Numbered from the stretch's first letter, positions 33,701-46,790 are shown. The stretch: 64,000 nt of DNA from Hypomesus transpacificus (GCF_021917145.1 NC_061061.1:2985390-3049389), one strand, 5' to 3'. The notes: generated by a model not told the origin, from the sequence alone. Numbers and translations: made by a program.

Positions 33701-36700
33701 AGGGCGTGAGGCCGGCCAGGTCGCCACAGGTCTCAGAGATGATGTACCTACAGGTGCCCTGGAAGTTATAGTTGAAGCCGTCGTATGTGCGGTAGTGGGG
33801 GTCCCCCCAAGCCCAGCAGATGCCGGTGTACTGGGGAACGCACACGGCCTCGCCCTTCTCCACTCGACACGTCTCCTTCGCACGACACCCAGCATCCTTA
33901 CAGGGATCTATAGAGGGTCAAGACGGTTGGTGTTCCACACTCTCCGTTTACAATTAAAAACATGGTGCCAAGTTCCGATTCGTGAAAAGCCTCAAGATGG
34001 GAAATGTAATTACCACCAGAACTCTTGAAAGTATGCCCGCACTTAAGATTAAAAGAGCCTTGCCTGTGTTGTAGCAGGACTTGACGTCTTTCTTGATCAG
34101 ACACTTTGTGTTTGCGGGGCAGGAGTGAGCCACACAGACAAGCCCCTTCAGAGGGTCACAGGAGCACTTCTGACTGCACTCTCCCAAGTACACCACCTCA
34201 CCAGCCTGGTCACATACAGTACAGGAAGTTTGTTACATTAAGAAACACCCAGTCATTGTTATGCTGCATCCACACAAACTTCTCACTTTTACAACTGTAA
34301 CACCCATGTTACTGTAACCGTAGGACACCCCAGAATAACCCCATGTTTACCAGGTATGTCCGTCCGTTGTCATAGCAGCCACACTGCTTCTGCTGGACGC
34401 ACGTCTGGCCGTTGAAGAGGAAGCCAGCGTCACACTCGCAGCCCTCAGAACACTTCGAGCACTTCACTGCGTCAGTAAGACTAGGACAGGCTGAAGAGCA
34501 GGCATCAGCACACGCCTCATAATGACTGTTAACTGGACACTTCATGGCTGCAAGAGGAACAGAAGAATAATTAAAAAATGTTTTAGCATTGCTGAAGCGT
34601 AGGAAGCTGACACCATGCCGTCAATCACATTTGTCGTTTCCCCAGCTAGAAGGCATAACAGGACCGTCACTCACGACAGAAGGAGGGAGTCCTCCAGTAG
34701 ATGTCCACTCCTGCCATGTGACAGTTGAAGGCGTAGGCCGCCACACTGTCACACAACACCTTCTCGTCGCCCTCGGAGACGCATAAATCATACACGCAGT
34801 CGTTGAAGTAAGACACGGGGTCCAGTTTACTGTGGCAGGCTGCAAAGGGGCCCTTGGGAGCCGTTATGACCCCACAGTAGCTGGGCTTTTCAAACACGGC
34901 CTTCTTCGGGGGGTCACAAACCGGACACGCGTTTCCAGAGCAGCCGTTGTCGCACAACACACCCTTTATGGCCACCTTCCAGGAAGCCCCGAACGCATTG
35001 ACATTCTTTGTCACACGATTGTCAGACATGGTGAAGTCGTCAGCGCGGTTTCCGTTAAAGTTGCCACAGAGGCCGCAAGTCTTGTCGCGGTAGTTGCCAG
35101 GCACGGTGACTGTGACGTGGTAGACGAGGTCATAGGTCACAAGCAGGCCAAAGTCTGTGGAGATGGTATAGTGGAAGCCCTGCTTGTACACCTGCACGGC
35201 CCCATTGTTCAGACTCAGGGGCAGGTTGTTGAACACGCCATCCACCTGAGGAAACATTTGACAATGATTTGCCAATATCATACTTCAATTGAATCAGGTT
35301 TCAATTCACTTTAATCCTGAAGGATTCCTTTATCATAATTCGACTATTTAGTGATGCGCATAGCCTCACCAGGACACCAAACATGTTGTTTCTGAAGATA
35401 AGGGTGAAGCCGTAGACCTCCAGCGCCACCAGTTTGGTGACAGAAACCTTGCGGTTGTTCCAAGACTCGTTTTCCACCTGCACAGCAAAAGGCACCAGCC
35501 GGGTGCCTTCCAGCCCACAGCCCTTGGCCAGGGTATAGGTGCAGGTGCCCTGGAAGTCGAAAGCCAGGCCATCGAAGGACAAGTAGTGTGGGTCGCCAGA
35601 GGCTTGGCACACAGCCTTACCCACTGGATTGCATTTCTGGACTCCGTCCACCACCTCACACTTCTCATTCGGACCACAGGAGAACTTCTTACACATCACC
35701 TGGGGATAATATTTGCTATAAATCACTGAAAGCGGTTGGTTTTCCTGTTGGAGATGCGTCGAGATTCGTTATTGATTGTTCAAGAGCCGGTCTTTGTATA
35801 CCGTACCTGTCCATCCTGTGTGCAGCTGCACTCCTCGTCACACTTCCCATTAGGGTAGAACACCTGTCCCACCTGGTAGTAGCGACCGCCTTGGAGACAG
35901 CCACACTGGGAGAAAGGCACACAGCCGTCCCCGCTGAGGATGTGGCCTTCGTCGCAGGAGCAGCCCTCCTTGCACTGGGCCTGGCAACCCTGCGGTGACG
36001 ACAGGCCGCTGCAGGTGGCAGGGCAGCTGGACGCACACATGTCGTAGTGGCTGTTGGCCGAGCAACGCACATCTGGGAGACGGAAGCAATTATCAATGAC
36101 ATAGCATCTGTTTAGTATGTATAGAATTTGGATAAAGAGGAAGGTTAATAAAATGTGTTTCAATGAACAGCTCTCACCACAGAGCTGGTTCGACCTCCAG
36201 GTGTAGACCTTGGCTCCTGCGGCCTGGCAGGCTGAGGTGTAGGCAGTGAGGGCCTGGCACAGCACGTCTTTCCTGCCCTTGTACAGACACACGTCATAAA
36301 CGCAATCTTTAAAGTAACCCGCCGGATCCACCTGGCCGTGGCAGTCCCTGAACGGGCCCTTGGGGTCCCTCAGGAGCCCACAGAAGTCGCCCGTCTCGTA
36401 CTCCCTCTTCTGGGTCACGTCACAGTTGGGACAGGTGCCCTTACAGCCGTGGACGCAGCCAGGGATCTCCTCCACCCGCCAGCTGCTGCCAAACTCCAGA
36501 GCGCTCACCGGAGCTTTTCCGTTGGTGGGCACGAGGTCGTCCTGGGACTTGCCGTTGTAGTTGCCGCACAAGCCACAGACGGCGCCCTGGTAGGTGCTGG
36601 GGAGGGTGACGAAGGCGTTGCTGTTCCAGTCGAAGGAGACCTTGAGGCCAAAGTCCGTGGTGACCACAGCGTACCAGCCGCTCTTGTAGACCGATACCTG

Positions 36701-39700
36701 GCCTTCACTCAGGGACACTGGCAGGTTCAGCAACTCTCCATTTACCTGGGGATAAATAGATCAGACAGGAATGGGTCATTTTTTTAAAATTGTTTTCTGG
36801 CAGTGATCCAGTACATTGCTCTATTTAAATTCCTGTATACCATGACTAAAAGCCAGTTTTGCTTACTATGACTAGGCCCTTGTACTCCTTGCTGATGGAG
36901 ATGGTCTGAGAGTAGACCTTGACCTCTACCACCTTGGTGTAAGACACCACCCTGCTACCCCGGAAGTCGTTCTGCACCAACACTTGGAAAGGCACCAGAC
37001 CAGGGTCCCTGGAGCAGAGCCCAGCCAGCTGGTACACACATGTGCCCTGGAAGTTGAACCGCTGCTGGTCAAAGGTCAGGTAGTGGGGATCGCCTTTGGC
37101 CTGGCAGGTGCTGTAGGAGACGGGGAAGCAGTCTCGAATGCCATCCACCACCTGGCACTGCTGTCCCGCCCGACAACCCGCGTCCTGGCACTCCACGCGC
37201 CCGCTCTCTGGCACACAGCGGCAGCGTCTCTTGCAGGCCTGGTCATCCCAGAAGGACTCCCCGGGAGGAACATTGCAACCCAGGTAGGTGCAACCACATT
37301 TGGCAGTGGGCACACACTGCCCTCCGCTCAGGACAAAGCCCCCGTTACAGGTGCAAGCCTCCACACATGGACCCTTGCATTTCGTGGGGGCAGTGGGGTC
37401 GGCACAGGTGGCAGGACAGGGGCTCCCACACAGTTCATAGTGGCTGTTGGCTGGGCACTGGGAAGCTATAGGGACAGGATGAGACAAAGCAGTCAGTACA
37501 GGCAACAGTCGATGAAAAACGCCTGGTTTCATGAATGAAAGGTTACTCACGACAACGAGCGAGGGCTCTCCAGTCCTGGACCTGGACGCCAGCCTTCTGG
37601 CAGGCCTCGGTGTAGGTCTCGAGAGCCCGACATAGGAAGGTCCTGAGGCCTCCTCCCATACACAAGTCAAACTTGCAGTTGTCCAGGTAGGCTTGTGGGG
37701 GGACGACAGAATGGCAGCTGCTAAATGGGCCTTTGGCCACTAGGCCGATCAGACCGCAGTACAGCTCGCCCTCAAACAGCTTCATCTGGTTGCTCTCACA
37801 GCGATCGCAGCCTCCCACGCACTCATCTGTGCACAGCGCGTCCTTCACCAGGCCTGCAACCTTCCAGCTGCTCCCGAACGCCGGCACCCCACGCGCCTGC
37901 GTGCCCAATGGCGTGGAGTAGTCGTCGTTGGGGTTCCCGTTGAAGTTGCCGCACAGGCCGCAGGTCTTGCCAGCGTAGCTGGCGGGCAGGGAAACCACAA
38001 GATGATGTTCCCAGTCATACTTCACGGTCAGGCCAAAGTCGGTCTGAATGACCGCAAAGCGACCCATCTGCGACAGGACCACCTTTCCCTCTTTCAGAAC
38101 CACGGGCAGATTCCACAGGCCATAGTCAATCTGATCACAGAATTGTAGACACAAAAGGGCTCAGCATTAATGCAATTAGCACCATGTTCATCATATTACA
38201 AATCAGGTTTGGGAGACTTATAATAATAATAATCTTTAGGCTTAGTTTAAATAGAAACAGTAATGGCACAGCCTCAGCGTGGATCACCAAGGAGCATCTT
38301 ACCCTGACACGGCCAGTCTCAGTCCGCATCACTGTGATGGTGAGGCCGTAGACCTTCACCGTAACCACGCCCACATACGACACCCTGAGACTGCCCCTGT
38401 TCTCATTCTGGGACAGGACCTCGAAGTCTGGCAGCACGTCTTCCACCGCACATCTCTTGGCAAAGACATACGTGCACGTGCCCATGAAGTCATAGAATCG
38501 GCCGTCAAAGGTGCGGTAGTGGGGATCCCCCATGGCCCAACAGGTGCTGGCCTCGGCTGGTTTATTGCTGCAGGTGGGCATCTCCTGCCTCGTCTCGCAC
38601 ACCTCGTCTGCCTTGCAGGTCAGATCGCTGCAGGACTTGGGGAAAGACAAACCACCTGAAATAAAATAAAAGATTATACCCTTTGTAGCCACACCCGTTA
38701 ACTAGTTCAGTACATTGGTTGAAGACACACATGGTCTTTAAAAGGTATCCATCAACAAGTCTACTGTGATAGACTTGCTCCCTCCTCTATAGAAACACTT
38801 CTGATGCAGCAATCTTTGCGTCATTTACCTGCCTGGCGGCAGAGGGCAGGAGAACCATAGCCATTCATGTAACTGACCCCCATGCTGTAGAGGGCAAACG
38901 GAGAGCCAAGGGTCATCGTGTGTCTGTTGTCGGGGTACCCCTGAGGGTAGTCCATCTCTGCCCAGGAGAACTCGCTGGCTGAGATACTCGTCCACTGGAC
39001 AGTGTTGGGCAGGGGTTTGCCGTCAAAGCGCAGAGTGGCTAGCTCATTGGTCTTCACCACCAGCAAGGCTTTGTTCTCAAAGCCGTCCTGGCCTTCCAGG
39101 AAGTAGGAGGAGCAGAAGTGCTGGGAGGGCAACACTGTCATCAGGAAGGGGTCGTATATATGGCCATTCAGCATGACCCCGTTGAAGAGCAGCATCACCT
39201 GAACGCCATGGTCGGCCTGGATGGTCATGGCGTCTGGCTGCTGGATGTCAAACTCCTTAGCCTTCCCCTGGTCCAGTGAGACGACGTCGACCTTGCTCCC
39301 CTTTCGCACCGTGACGCGGGTGGCCTGGGAGGCCTGGATGATGACGGTGTCCCGGCCTTTCTGGAAGCCGAGGGGAGGCACGATGAAGCTGGATCCCCAG
39401 CTGGAGACGGGCAGCAGCTGCTCGAAGACGTGGTTACACTTGGAGAACTTCCAGGTGCAGGTGTGGCCCGTGAAGACGGCCACAGGGAGCTGGGACGACA
39501 CTCTGGTGCCCGTCAGCTCAGAGGTCGACTGAATCTGGATGCTCTGGTAGGGCAGGAGGTCAACCACCAGCTGGCTCCCCGCGGTGTACATCCGCCTTTG
39601 GTAAAAAAGCAGGTCACTGGGCACCACCTCCACACGGTTCTTCTCCTTGCCGTTGCTTATGGAGAACTCCTTGAAGGTGCCCAAGGGCGTGGCGGACGGG

Positions 39701-41117
39701 GTGAAAATGTAGTAGTCTGTGCCCCATTCACTCACAGGATAGATCACGCTAGTGTCGGCAGTGTAGAGCTTGTAGTTGAAGGCAGCCACCGTTACGTCTG
39801 CGGAGGACTCAATCTGGACCGTCTTGGAGGACATCTCCGTTCCGCCCATCTCCACCCCGTCAGGGAGGGTAACGGTGACCGCCTCTCCGGCCCCCAGCTT
39901 CTGCTGTTTCACAAAGTTCAAACTGGACACCTTCACGGTCACGCTGGTGTCGCCCTGCAGGGCATAGATCTGTAGCTGGAAACGAGCGCCAGGGTAGCTG
40001 GTCTTGTAGTTCTCCATGAAGGACATGGCAAACTCCCTCCCAGCCCATCCAGCATGGCACACACCTAAGAGACAGAGCACAAGACAAACTGATCCAAGGG
40101 AAGATCAAAACCACTGGCTGACGTGACAAATTATTTTTTGGACAGGGGTTTACAAGACAGGCCTGTTATACAATGGACCAGAGTCCTTGTACCTTGTAAA
40201 GCGAGGATAACGTGATGATAATTTGACAGGATAGTTAGTTCACACCTCAGTATCTTTAGATTTTTACATAATAGAAGGAATAGTCTTGTTCCCTGTACAC
40301 GTGATTGCGCTTTGAACAGTGGAACTTATAATTGCTAATCAAACATTCAGGTCACTTGGAGTTTAAAATAATCTGGACATTTCATAAATACCTATTCCAT
40401 GATTCTGCAGAATGGATTGAGAACCCCCCCCCCCCACACACAGTCACTCAAATGCTGATTAACTTATTATACTACAGTTTTCACTGCAGTAACCCAGTTT
40501 CAAACTCAATAGCTGCCGAAATAAATGCCACTGAAAACGCAGGTCTCAATTTAGACCATCCTTTGTTCTACACACAATTCTTCCCCTGTTTAAATTCTAG
40601 TCCGCTCACCTTGGCAGTGGGACCGGCCAGGCAGGCACAGGACACACTGCCAGGGTTGACAACATGATAAATGGCTTTAAATTGAGCGATCACATGGCTG
40701 TACGTGTCGTGCTGAGGAATTCGTGAGCACGCTTGGGGAAAGCCGCAGCAATTGACTAAGAACGATGAACGTGGATGCATCAGATTCAATATTAGCACGT
40801 AATGGACGGAAAGCAGTTGGAGATGGATGGCAATACGGTACTACTCTTTTTTCTAAATATTTTAGTTTGAGAGTTGCGGTATTGAGAATTATGTTGAATA
40901 CAGAGGGAACATGTGCAATATTTATTACAAGAATAATGGAAGTCCATCTGTACAGTTTAACTAAAATTGGAAGTGTCTGATTGGAAGTGAAATATAAAAT
41001 GCTTTCAAATGTTGTAATTTAATTTGAATCACTGAAAGGAAAACCAGAAAGATTGAAAAATGAACACTTACCAGAGACTAGTAGAGCAACAAAACACAGC
41101 AAAAACTGGGTTCCCAT
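27689..41117 (-). CDS. fcgbp: IgGFc-binding protein-like (FCGBP-like), frameshifted exon
   Basis: Secreted mucus-type glycoprotein, about 3,009 residues. Minus exons: 41072-41117, 38829-40064, 38303-38655, 37551-38130, 36867-37465, 36178-36745, 35807-36072, 35370-35699, 34675-35245, 34351-34547, 34064-34205, 33579-33907, 32922-33490, 32230-32828, 31337-31901, 30536-31134, 29874-30444, 29561-29760, 29042-29422, 28599-28885 and tentatively 27689-27728. Signal peptide at residues 1-20 (MGTQFLLCFVALLVS), IgGFc-binding domain to about 427, then seven VWD units. Six have a GDPHY site and a C8 domain, with TIL modules between; each VWD ends in a CGLCG or CGACG motif. The seventh VWD lacks GDPHY. All phases close except exon 32922-33490, which is 569 bases where sister C8 exons are 1 modulo 3. 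FCGBP is preferred over zonadhesin because of the IgGFc-binding N-terminus and the degenerate last VWD. Confidence 0.9.
27729..28598 (-). other. Putative last intron of fcgbp-like gene
   Basis: No recognised gene here. Plus-strand frames at 27821-28054 and 28182-28481 have no family resemblance. Confidence 0.35.
33018..33040 (-). other. Frameshift site in the fourth complete C8 exon
   Basis: On the minus strand the C8 frame reads CVYDLC, then moves out of frame to KGRQED. The frame shifted by one base continues the family pattern as KGDKKMLCQALASYTEQC up to the proper exon end. The shift lies at a TGTG step, so loss of one TG unit from TGTGTG, or gain of one base, would explain it. It may be an assembly or sequencing error, or a real lesion. 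Confidence 0.8.
34061..34066 (-). other. GC-AG intron donor in fcgbp-like gene
   Basis: The exon 34064-34205 ends ACACAG followed by GCAAGG. Reading phase (G then AT CCC TGT) joins it exactly to the next exon starting at 33907. No GT donor in this phase was seen nearby. CAG/GCAAG is the usual form of the minor GC-AG intron class. Confidence 0.7.
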
Positions 41118-41119
41118 GG

Positions 41120-41295
41120 CTGCAAACACAGTATTTCTTTTACTCAGGATACCCACAAGTTTCATAATTACACTTCAGAAAATACATCTACAATATTTAG
41201 TGTACTAGAACAGAACTTTGACAAGTCACTGAAACAAGCCTACCTGGAGAGGAATGTAAGGTAACGGAACCCATTTACTGCTTAAATAGTGTCAT
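41120..41295 (-). promoter_or_regulatory. fcgbp leader intron, short 5' exon and TATA-like box
   Basis: A 124-base intron (41120-41243) separates the start-codon exon from a short non-coding exon beginning at 41244 on the plus coordinate. A minus-strand TATTTAAG box lies at 41281-41288, about the right distance from a start near 41255. Splice sites (TCTCCAG then GTAGG; TTTGCAG then CCATGG) look sound. Transcription start is inference. Confidence 0.5.
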
Positions 41296-41918
41296 GTTCA
41301 AGTTAACAGCCAATAAGAGCCCATTAAAGTCACGGAGTGGGTGTTTAGCACAGTAAACAGACGCTCTCAAACAACTAAGGGAGTGTCACAATCTGCCTTT
41401 ATACCCGAGTGTTGACACAAAATTCTACTACAACAGTGATGATCCATGTTGATAATTAATTTTTATAAATTAACATTTGCATGGAATTTCCCCTAATTGA
41501 AACTTGCATTCCCTCATTCATAGAGCATTATTGTAAATTTGAATTGAGTGCAATAAAAAACAAATTCAGTATTAAAATGAATATAGTAGCCAACATATCC
41601 TCATTCAAGTTTTCCCTTCTAAAATTGATGCCAGTCACAGACACTTACTGCTATGGTTTCTCTATACATTTTGCCATTGGTTTAAACCTCCTGTCTGCAG
41701 AATATTAGATGCAATCAAACACTATTGACTGGCCAAGGCAGGCGAGATAAGACCTCAACCGCAACATTTCTCTTCATTCAAACCCTTTACACAGACTGAG
41801 CCAGGATACCAGAGAAAAAGGAATTGTTCAAGCAGGTGAACTCCATGATACAAGGAACATCAACCCCACGGATACTTACTTTGTGTAGCTTGTAGAATGT
41901 ATATAAAATATACATATA

Positions 41919-42106
41919 CTATTCTGTCAAAGCCACCTCTTTCACTCTCCTTGTCTTCCCTGACTGGAGTCCTCCTGGATTTTTATTGCAGTTGCAAGGT
42001 GGCAGGTAGGTGGAACATCCTTGATTGCTGATGGAACACACCTGTGTCCCCTCTATACTGGGCCCATAGCGGGGACACTGTCTGCACAAGCACACACTGT
42101 CCATGA
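41919..42106 (-). pseudogene. Cys-rich VWC-like fragment
   Basis: The frame is rich in Cys (CLCRQCPRYG, GTQVCSISNQGC, PPCNCNK) and is preceded by an acceptor-like TTTTCAG. It lies upstream of fcgbp and on the same strand as the decayed D-domain pieces at 45-51 kb. It could be a leftover exon of that gene. No start or partner exon is clear. Confidence 0.3.
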
Positions 42107-43868
42107 TCTGAAAACACAGTTTTGCCCCTGTTAATCCCCCCCCAAATCATTTATTTTCTGTGATTACCTTTGGTAATTAGATGTTGTCATTGTTATACCC
42201 ATGAGAAGTCTCTTTTGTCACTTACCACAACTAATTCCTATCCTTACACTAATTACACTTAGACAATGCTCATAGAAGGAGTTGACAATGGCTAATCACT
42301 GTGTTGACGGTACAAGGAACAAACCGTTTTTGATCTCCAGTAAACACTGCACCTCTCCTTCAACTGCATGAGTCAAAGCACTGCTTGATTACTGTTTGAG
42401 TCAACTGTCTGAGCCACTGTCCGAAGCAGTTAAAGGGTTTATATAGGGAAAAAAACAACGTTAAGTACCAGGATTATTACATCTTTAACTGTATCAACAG
42501 GTTGAAACATACATGCTCTTCACAGGTATTTCAATTTCGTCCCACTGAATGATAATGATAAACCAGTACAGTGAAATTGATGTTTGATTTGGGCCCCAAC
42601 CAACTTACGGTGTTGGTGTAAAGCCTCTGTTCTAGGTGGCACAGAGAGAGCTATTGGACCAATATTAATTGTTTGATAGTGTCCAAGATGCCATATCTAA
42701 ACCAACATGATTGAAAGGTCAAATATTGATGCAGCCGGACATCATTTGGTGAAGAGGAGTTCACATTGGAACTGAAAAATGGCCAACAGGATTTTCCTAG
42801 GTAAGACCCAGTCAGAATACAACTGTGTATATATGAGTGTTTCTCAATGGTTTAACACTTTGGAAACAGGGTGTGCCTTTTCTTTGCATTGCTGTAATGT
42901 AAACTAGGTTAGCCGGACATGATTGCTTATTCAAGTAGAGCAGGGGTTGATCATTGTGTTGAACTGCGAAGGGATTAGGATACGTCTATTGTCAATATAT
43001 AATGAGATTACGGAAGGGGAAGCACAGTGCATTGGGAGTGTGAATGAGCACACATGGAAGAACGTTTTTTGTTCTTTTTTTACTCAATGAAGGCATGAAA
43101 CATCTAATCCACAACTGGAAAGATGACAGAATTCAATAGCAGCACTGACTACAGGTAGACAATACCTCCCATGCTCATGGTCCTCAACCTGTGCCAAACA
43201 GAAGCACATCCAGGGAAGTCACCGAAGAGCCTGGAGACCAACTGTCTCATCCGAGGGCAAGGGACTGTGGTCGTCACAGAGAAAGCATAGCTTGCTTGTG
43301 TGCCAGATTGGAAGTTGGACTGTCACCACAGAACACCAGCTTCAACCCACAGCACAAACTCCTCCGGAGGGTTCTTCTGGAGTGACCTCTGATCTCACTG
43401 GGCACTCTGATTTCCAGATGATTCTCTTCCTTGAGTACAGCTCCAGGTCAGGGTCCTCTGCAGAGCCCTCCTGGCGGGAGCATATGCACTTCACTAAACT
43501 TCCTGGAGGAGGGGCTCTCCCAGAGACCTTGGTGGGAGGTCACATAGGGACACCAGGAGGGCCCAGGGTCCATATGGGTTTGGTGGATCCTACTACTGTA
43601 ATACTGTATGCCCACCATCTTGTTTTGTTTTTTACCAGTTTGAATGTTTTCAAAGTCATTCGTAAGTCTGTTGGAGTCTGTATTTTGTCAAAAGACTGTG
43701 ACCATTTAGTGTCAATAAGACTGACTCAAGTTTACAAGGTTCCGACATACTATTACCTGTCTCAATTAAGGAGGTTGATACTGTTTCGACATTTAAAATG
43801 AGGTTAAACGTTCTTGTTTAGTAAATTGTACGATTGTTAAAAGTAAGCATGTGTGTAAATTGGGAGCT
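42107..43868. other. Intergenic, nothing recognised
   Basis: Plus-strand frames at 43191-43801 are open but show no domain, splice logic or composition that sets them apart from background. Confidence 0.4.
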
Positions 43869-44280
43869 GAGCTGTCAGCACCTGCCTGGTCGTCTGTCGG
43901 CCAATGCTGGACCTGGTCGTCAACCGTAAACCAGTCTCCATGACGGCCAACAGGGAGTCTCCCGGTCCTGTCCTACATCTATAAAGTTGAACAATGGATT
44001 TTGGTGTTTCAAAACCCATTGACACTGTATGACTATGTTTAGCCTGTGTTCTGCTCCTCTCTTTCACCAACCGTCTCTGGAGGAGGGGATCCCTCTCTGA
44101 ATTGCTCCTTCCAAGGTTTCTTCAATTTTTTCTCCTGTTGGGAGTTTTTCTGGGAGTTTTTCCTTGTCTTCCTTGAGGGTTTAGGTTGGTTGAGGGGCAG
44201 TTCTATGGGCGTATGTGAAGCCCTCTGTGACATGCTTGCGTGTAAAAAGGGCTATACAAATGCATTTGATTTGATTTGAT
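43869..44280 (+). mobile_element. Retroelement 3' end, TTTGATT tail, copy 2
   Basis: Second copy of the element at 4211-4601, in the same orientation. It shares the CCCATTGACACTGTATGACT block and ends TTTGATTTGATTTGAT. No intact frame. Confidence 0.7.
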
Positions 44281-44980
44281 ATTGGTTTGTGTTTGTGTCC
44301 ATGGACCGTATGTATAACCAATCATAGAACAGTTAGTTTTCTTTCCTTGTTTATGCCCCAGAAGAGGTAATCATTTCGAGGTCAATTTTGTGCCACAGGA
44401 AAACAATGCCAATACGCTATTTTGCAGGAGTTTTGAAACATCTGATTTCTTATTTATAGAGAAGCAATGAGGGAAAAAGGGTAATGATTTCCAATAAGCA
44501 TTCTTCATGCTTAGATTAAATGTCGTTTAGAGGCGTTCTCAATGGCAGATATGGATAACTGAGCTGTGAAGCAGTCATTCAATATCCAACAGTGAACACT
44601 AGCATTCCCCCTCACACATCTAACCCAAACGTCTGGGCATAGTCAGTGACATGAGTTGACATCCAGCCTGAGATGATTGATGAGTGGGCAGAAAACACAA
44701 CTTGGGTCAATAAAATTACGTTAAAACACCTTGTCAAAACAATGTGTCAAGTGACACTGTCAAGTCAACTTTAATACTTGAATGCATAAATGAAAGGCAA
44801 ATATTGAAATGACAATGCCGAATTGATTAAATCAACATTTCCCAGCAACCACTTGAATCATTCGGTTACGGTTTGGGTTCTGGTGAGGCAACACATTTGT
44901 TTCCTTGTGCATATTGATCCTTATCCAATATTGCCACATCTCAAATATGTTCTTTAAACACGGAATTTCCACAGTCAACA
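44281..44980. other. Intergenic, nothing recognised
   Basis: AT-rich stretch between the retroelement copy and the D-domain relic. No gene or named repeat seen. Confidence 0.4.
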
Positions 44981-45251
44981 TCATTTATTCAGGGATTAAC
45001 TGTGACCCCTGCATGTGACACAAATCCCCATAGGACAGCTGCATGTCATACAGCACCTGGCCTCTCTTTCCCTGGCCTGGCATCATGTCTCCTGGCCCGG
45101 GCTCACCCCAGCCTGGCCTCCTCCAGGCATGGAGCAGTGGGCCTTCTTGAGCTGAGCACAGCATCCCTGCTGCACCCATCCACACGACACACGCTCCTGC
45201 ATGTACATTTGTGGGATTCCTAGCTTTGCTCTGACTGCTTGCAGGTGGACC

Positions 45252-45845
45252 CAGGGGTGTTGTTAGACATGAAACTACACTGGGGCACAGGCCCCTGTTC
45301 ATATCCCTTTCATTCTTTCAAGCTTGTTGCGCACAATGCACTTCTAGGCTATAGAACTCCCCTTGCTTAACCCCACTATACATAGTTCCGGGTCGCCAGT
45401 TTGATATCAGCTTTGGCAGGGACATCAATAGTTAATGCCAGTGCGCACATTTTGTTTGCATTCATTTGAGCACACATCCAGTTTTTTGAGCTTCATGTAA
45501 TATTGTTTTTATGTTTTAGTCAAAATAAGATCATCGGTAGGCCTATCATTTAGAAACTTTCTTCAGCTTTGTAATGTTTTTTTAGTGTTTCAATTCTGAC
45601 TTGTGTGCCGAGTCCGACATCTGGACTTTTGTGTGCGTGCTGCAGTGGTTATTTGGCAAGCTCAGAAGACTGTGCTGAAACGGAATTCTGCATGCATCGG
45701 TAATTTTTTTCCGGGAGTATCAATCTAAATGTATGCATTGATTACTAAAGTAAATTGTTAAAACTCAAACCTTAGATTTCACTGGGGCACAGCAGAGTTA
45801 TACAGGGGCACGTGCCCAGGTAAAAAGGGTCTAACAACGCCCCTG
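45252..45845. mobile_element. hAT element interrupting D-domain pseudogene
   Basis: Termini are CAGGGGTGTTGTTAGAC and GTCTAACAACGCCCCTG. A perfect 8-base duplication GGTGGACC flanks it at 45244-45251 and 45846-45853. It is 594 bases with no transposase. A diverged inverted copy of the same family is at about 52405-52973. Cys-rich D-domain remnants lie on both sides, so it landed in that gene or its relic. Confidence 0.85.
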
Positions 45846-46560
45846 GGTGGACCTATCCCATTCTCGGACACTGTCCCCTGTAGTAGCAGCTGCAGTCCTT
45901 GGGCTGAACACAGAGGGCGCCATTGAGCCCACGATCAGGGTCACAGAGTCAGCCATCCCAAGGGGCTGGGGGTCAGCTCTGCTCATATCTGGAAGCTGTC
46001 CAGACAGCTTGGAGTGCAGCCAGATGGACGGGCCTATTCTGTGGAGGAATATAGAGAAAAACAAAACATGCTCAGCCCTCACATTCTGCTGGTGGAAGAC
46101 AGTTGTACTTGGCTCACAGAGTTAGGGTTGGTCAATGATGCATTACTACCATCTAGTGGCTCAACAGCAACCCAGAGGAAGAGACCTGAATAACAACCAC
46201 TGTTTACCCACGAGGTCTGCCATATTCATTCTAAATCTTTCATATGTTATCAAAGCAGTAGCTTGCAAAGGAGAAAAACAAATAACTTGACTGTAAAAAA
46301 TGGCATCTGGAGACCAGGATATGAATTTGAATGCAAGCAGGCCCTAATCTCAGTAGAATTTCCTTGATATGTGATCAATATCAACCAGCCAAACACAATG
46401 AAATGTTAATAATGTGCAAGCGTGGGCTTCATCAAGCCCTCCATATTTCATTTAGCACGCAATGATGCCGAACCCGCAAACATCGCAGCTACAATTCCAG
46501 GGGAAAGTCAATTTGTTTTCGCTAGTATAACAAAGTGCTGGAAGCACATTCAGACTCGAG

Positions 46561-46790
46561 GCAGAAGCCCAGGATCCTCCAGGCATGAACAGCAATCCTC
46601 TCTAGCCGGCAGACAGCAGTGCACTCAACCAGGGAGTCACCGAGGGCGGACCGGAGCGCTCCCTTCTGACACAGGTCACTGACACAGATCCTGAACATGG
46701 CTGCTGGCTCCACTTGACCATGACAGGCTGGGAATGGCCCATTAACCTCTAGGATCCTCCCTCGGGCCTCTGGGCCAGAATAGAAGCCTG
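46561..46790 (-). pseudogene. C8-domain relic
   Basis: The frame reads NGPFPACHGQVEPAAMFRIC, then VSDLCQKGAL, LVECTAVC and AWRILGFC. It parallels the GPF..CH..VDP..YF..CVYDLC...WR...C pattern of the C8 exons in the FCGBP-like gene. No donor follows the final Cys and an upstream in-frame stop is present, so it is not a working exon. Confidence 0.7.

Noticed and set aside
39430..39975. Plus-strand open frame of 181 codons
   Set aside because: Antisense shadow of the IgGFc-binding domain exon.
43292..43801. Plus-strand open frame of 169 codons
   Set aside because: No domain, no signal peptide, no splice context and ordinary composition for chance.
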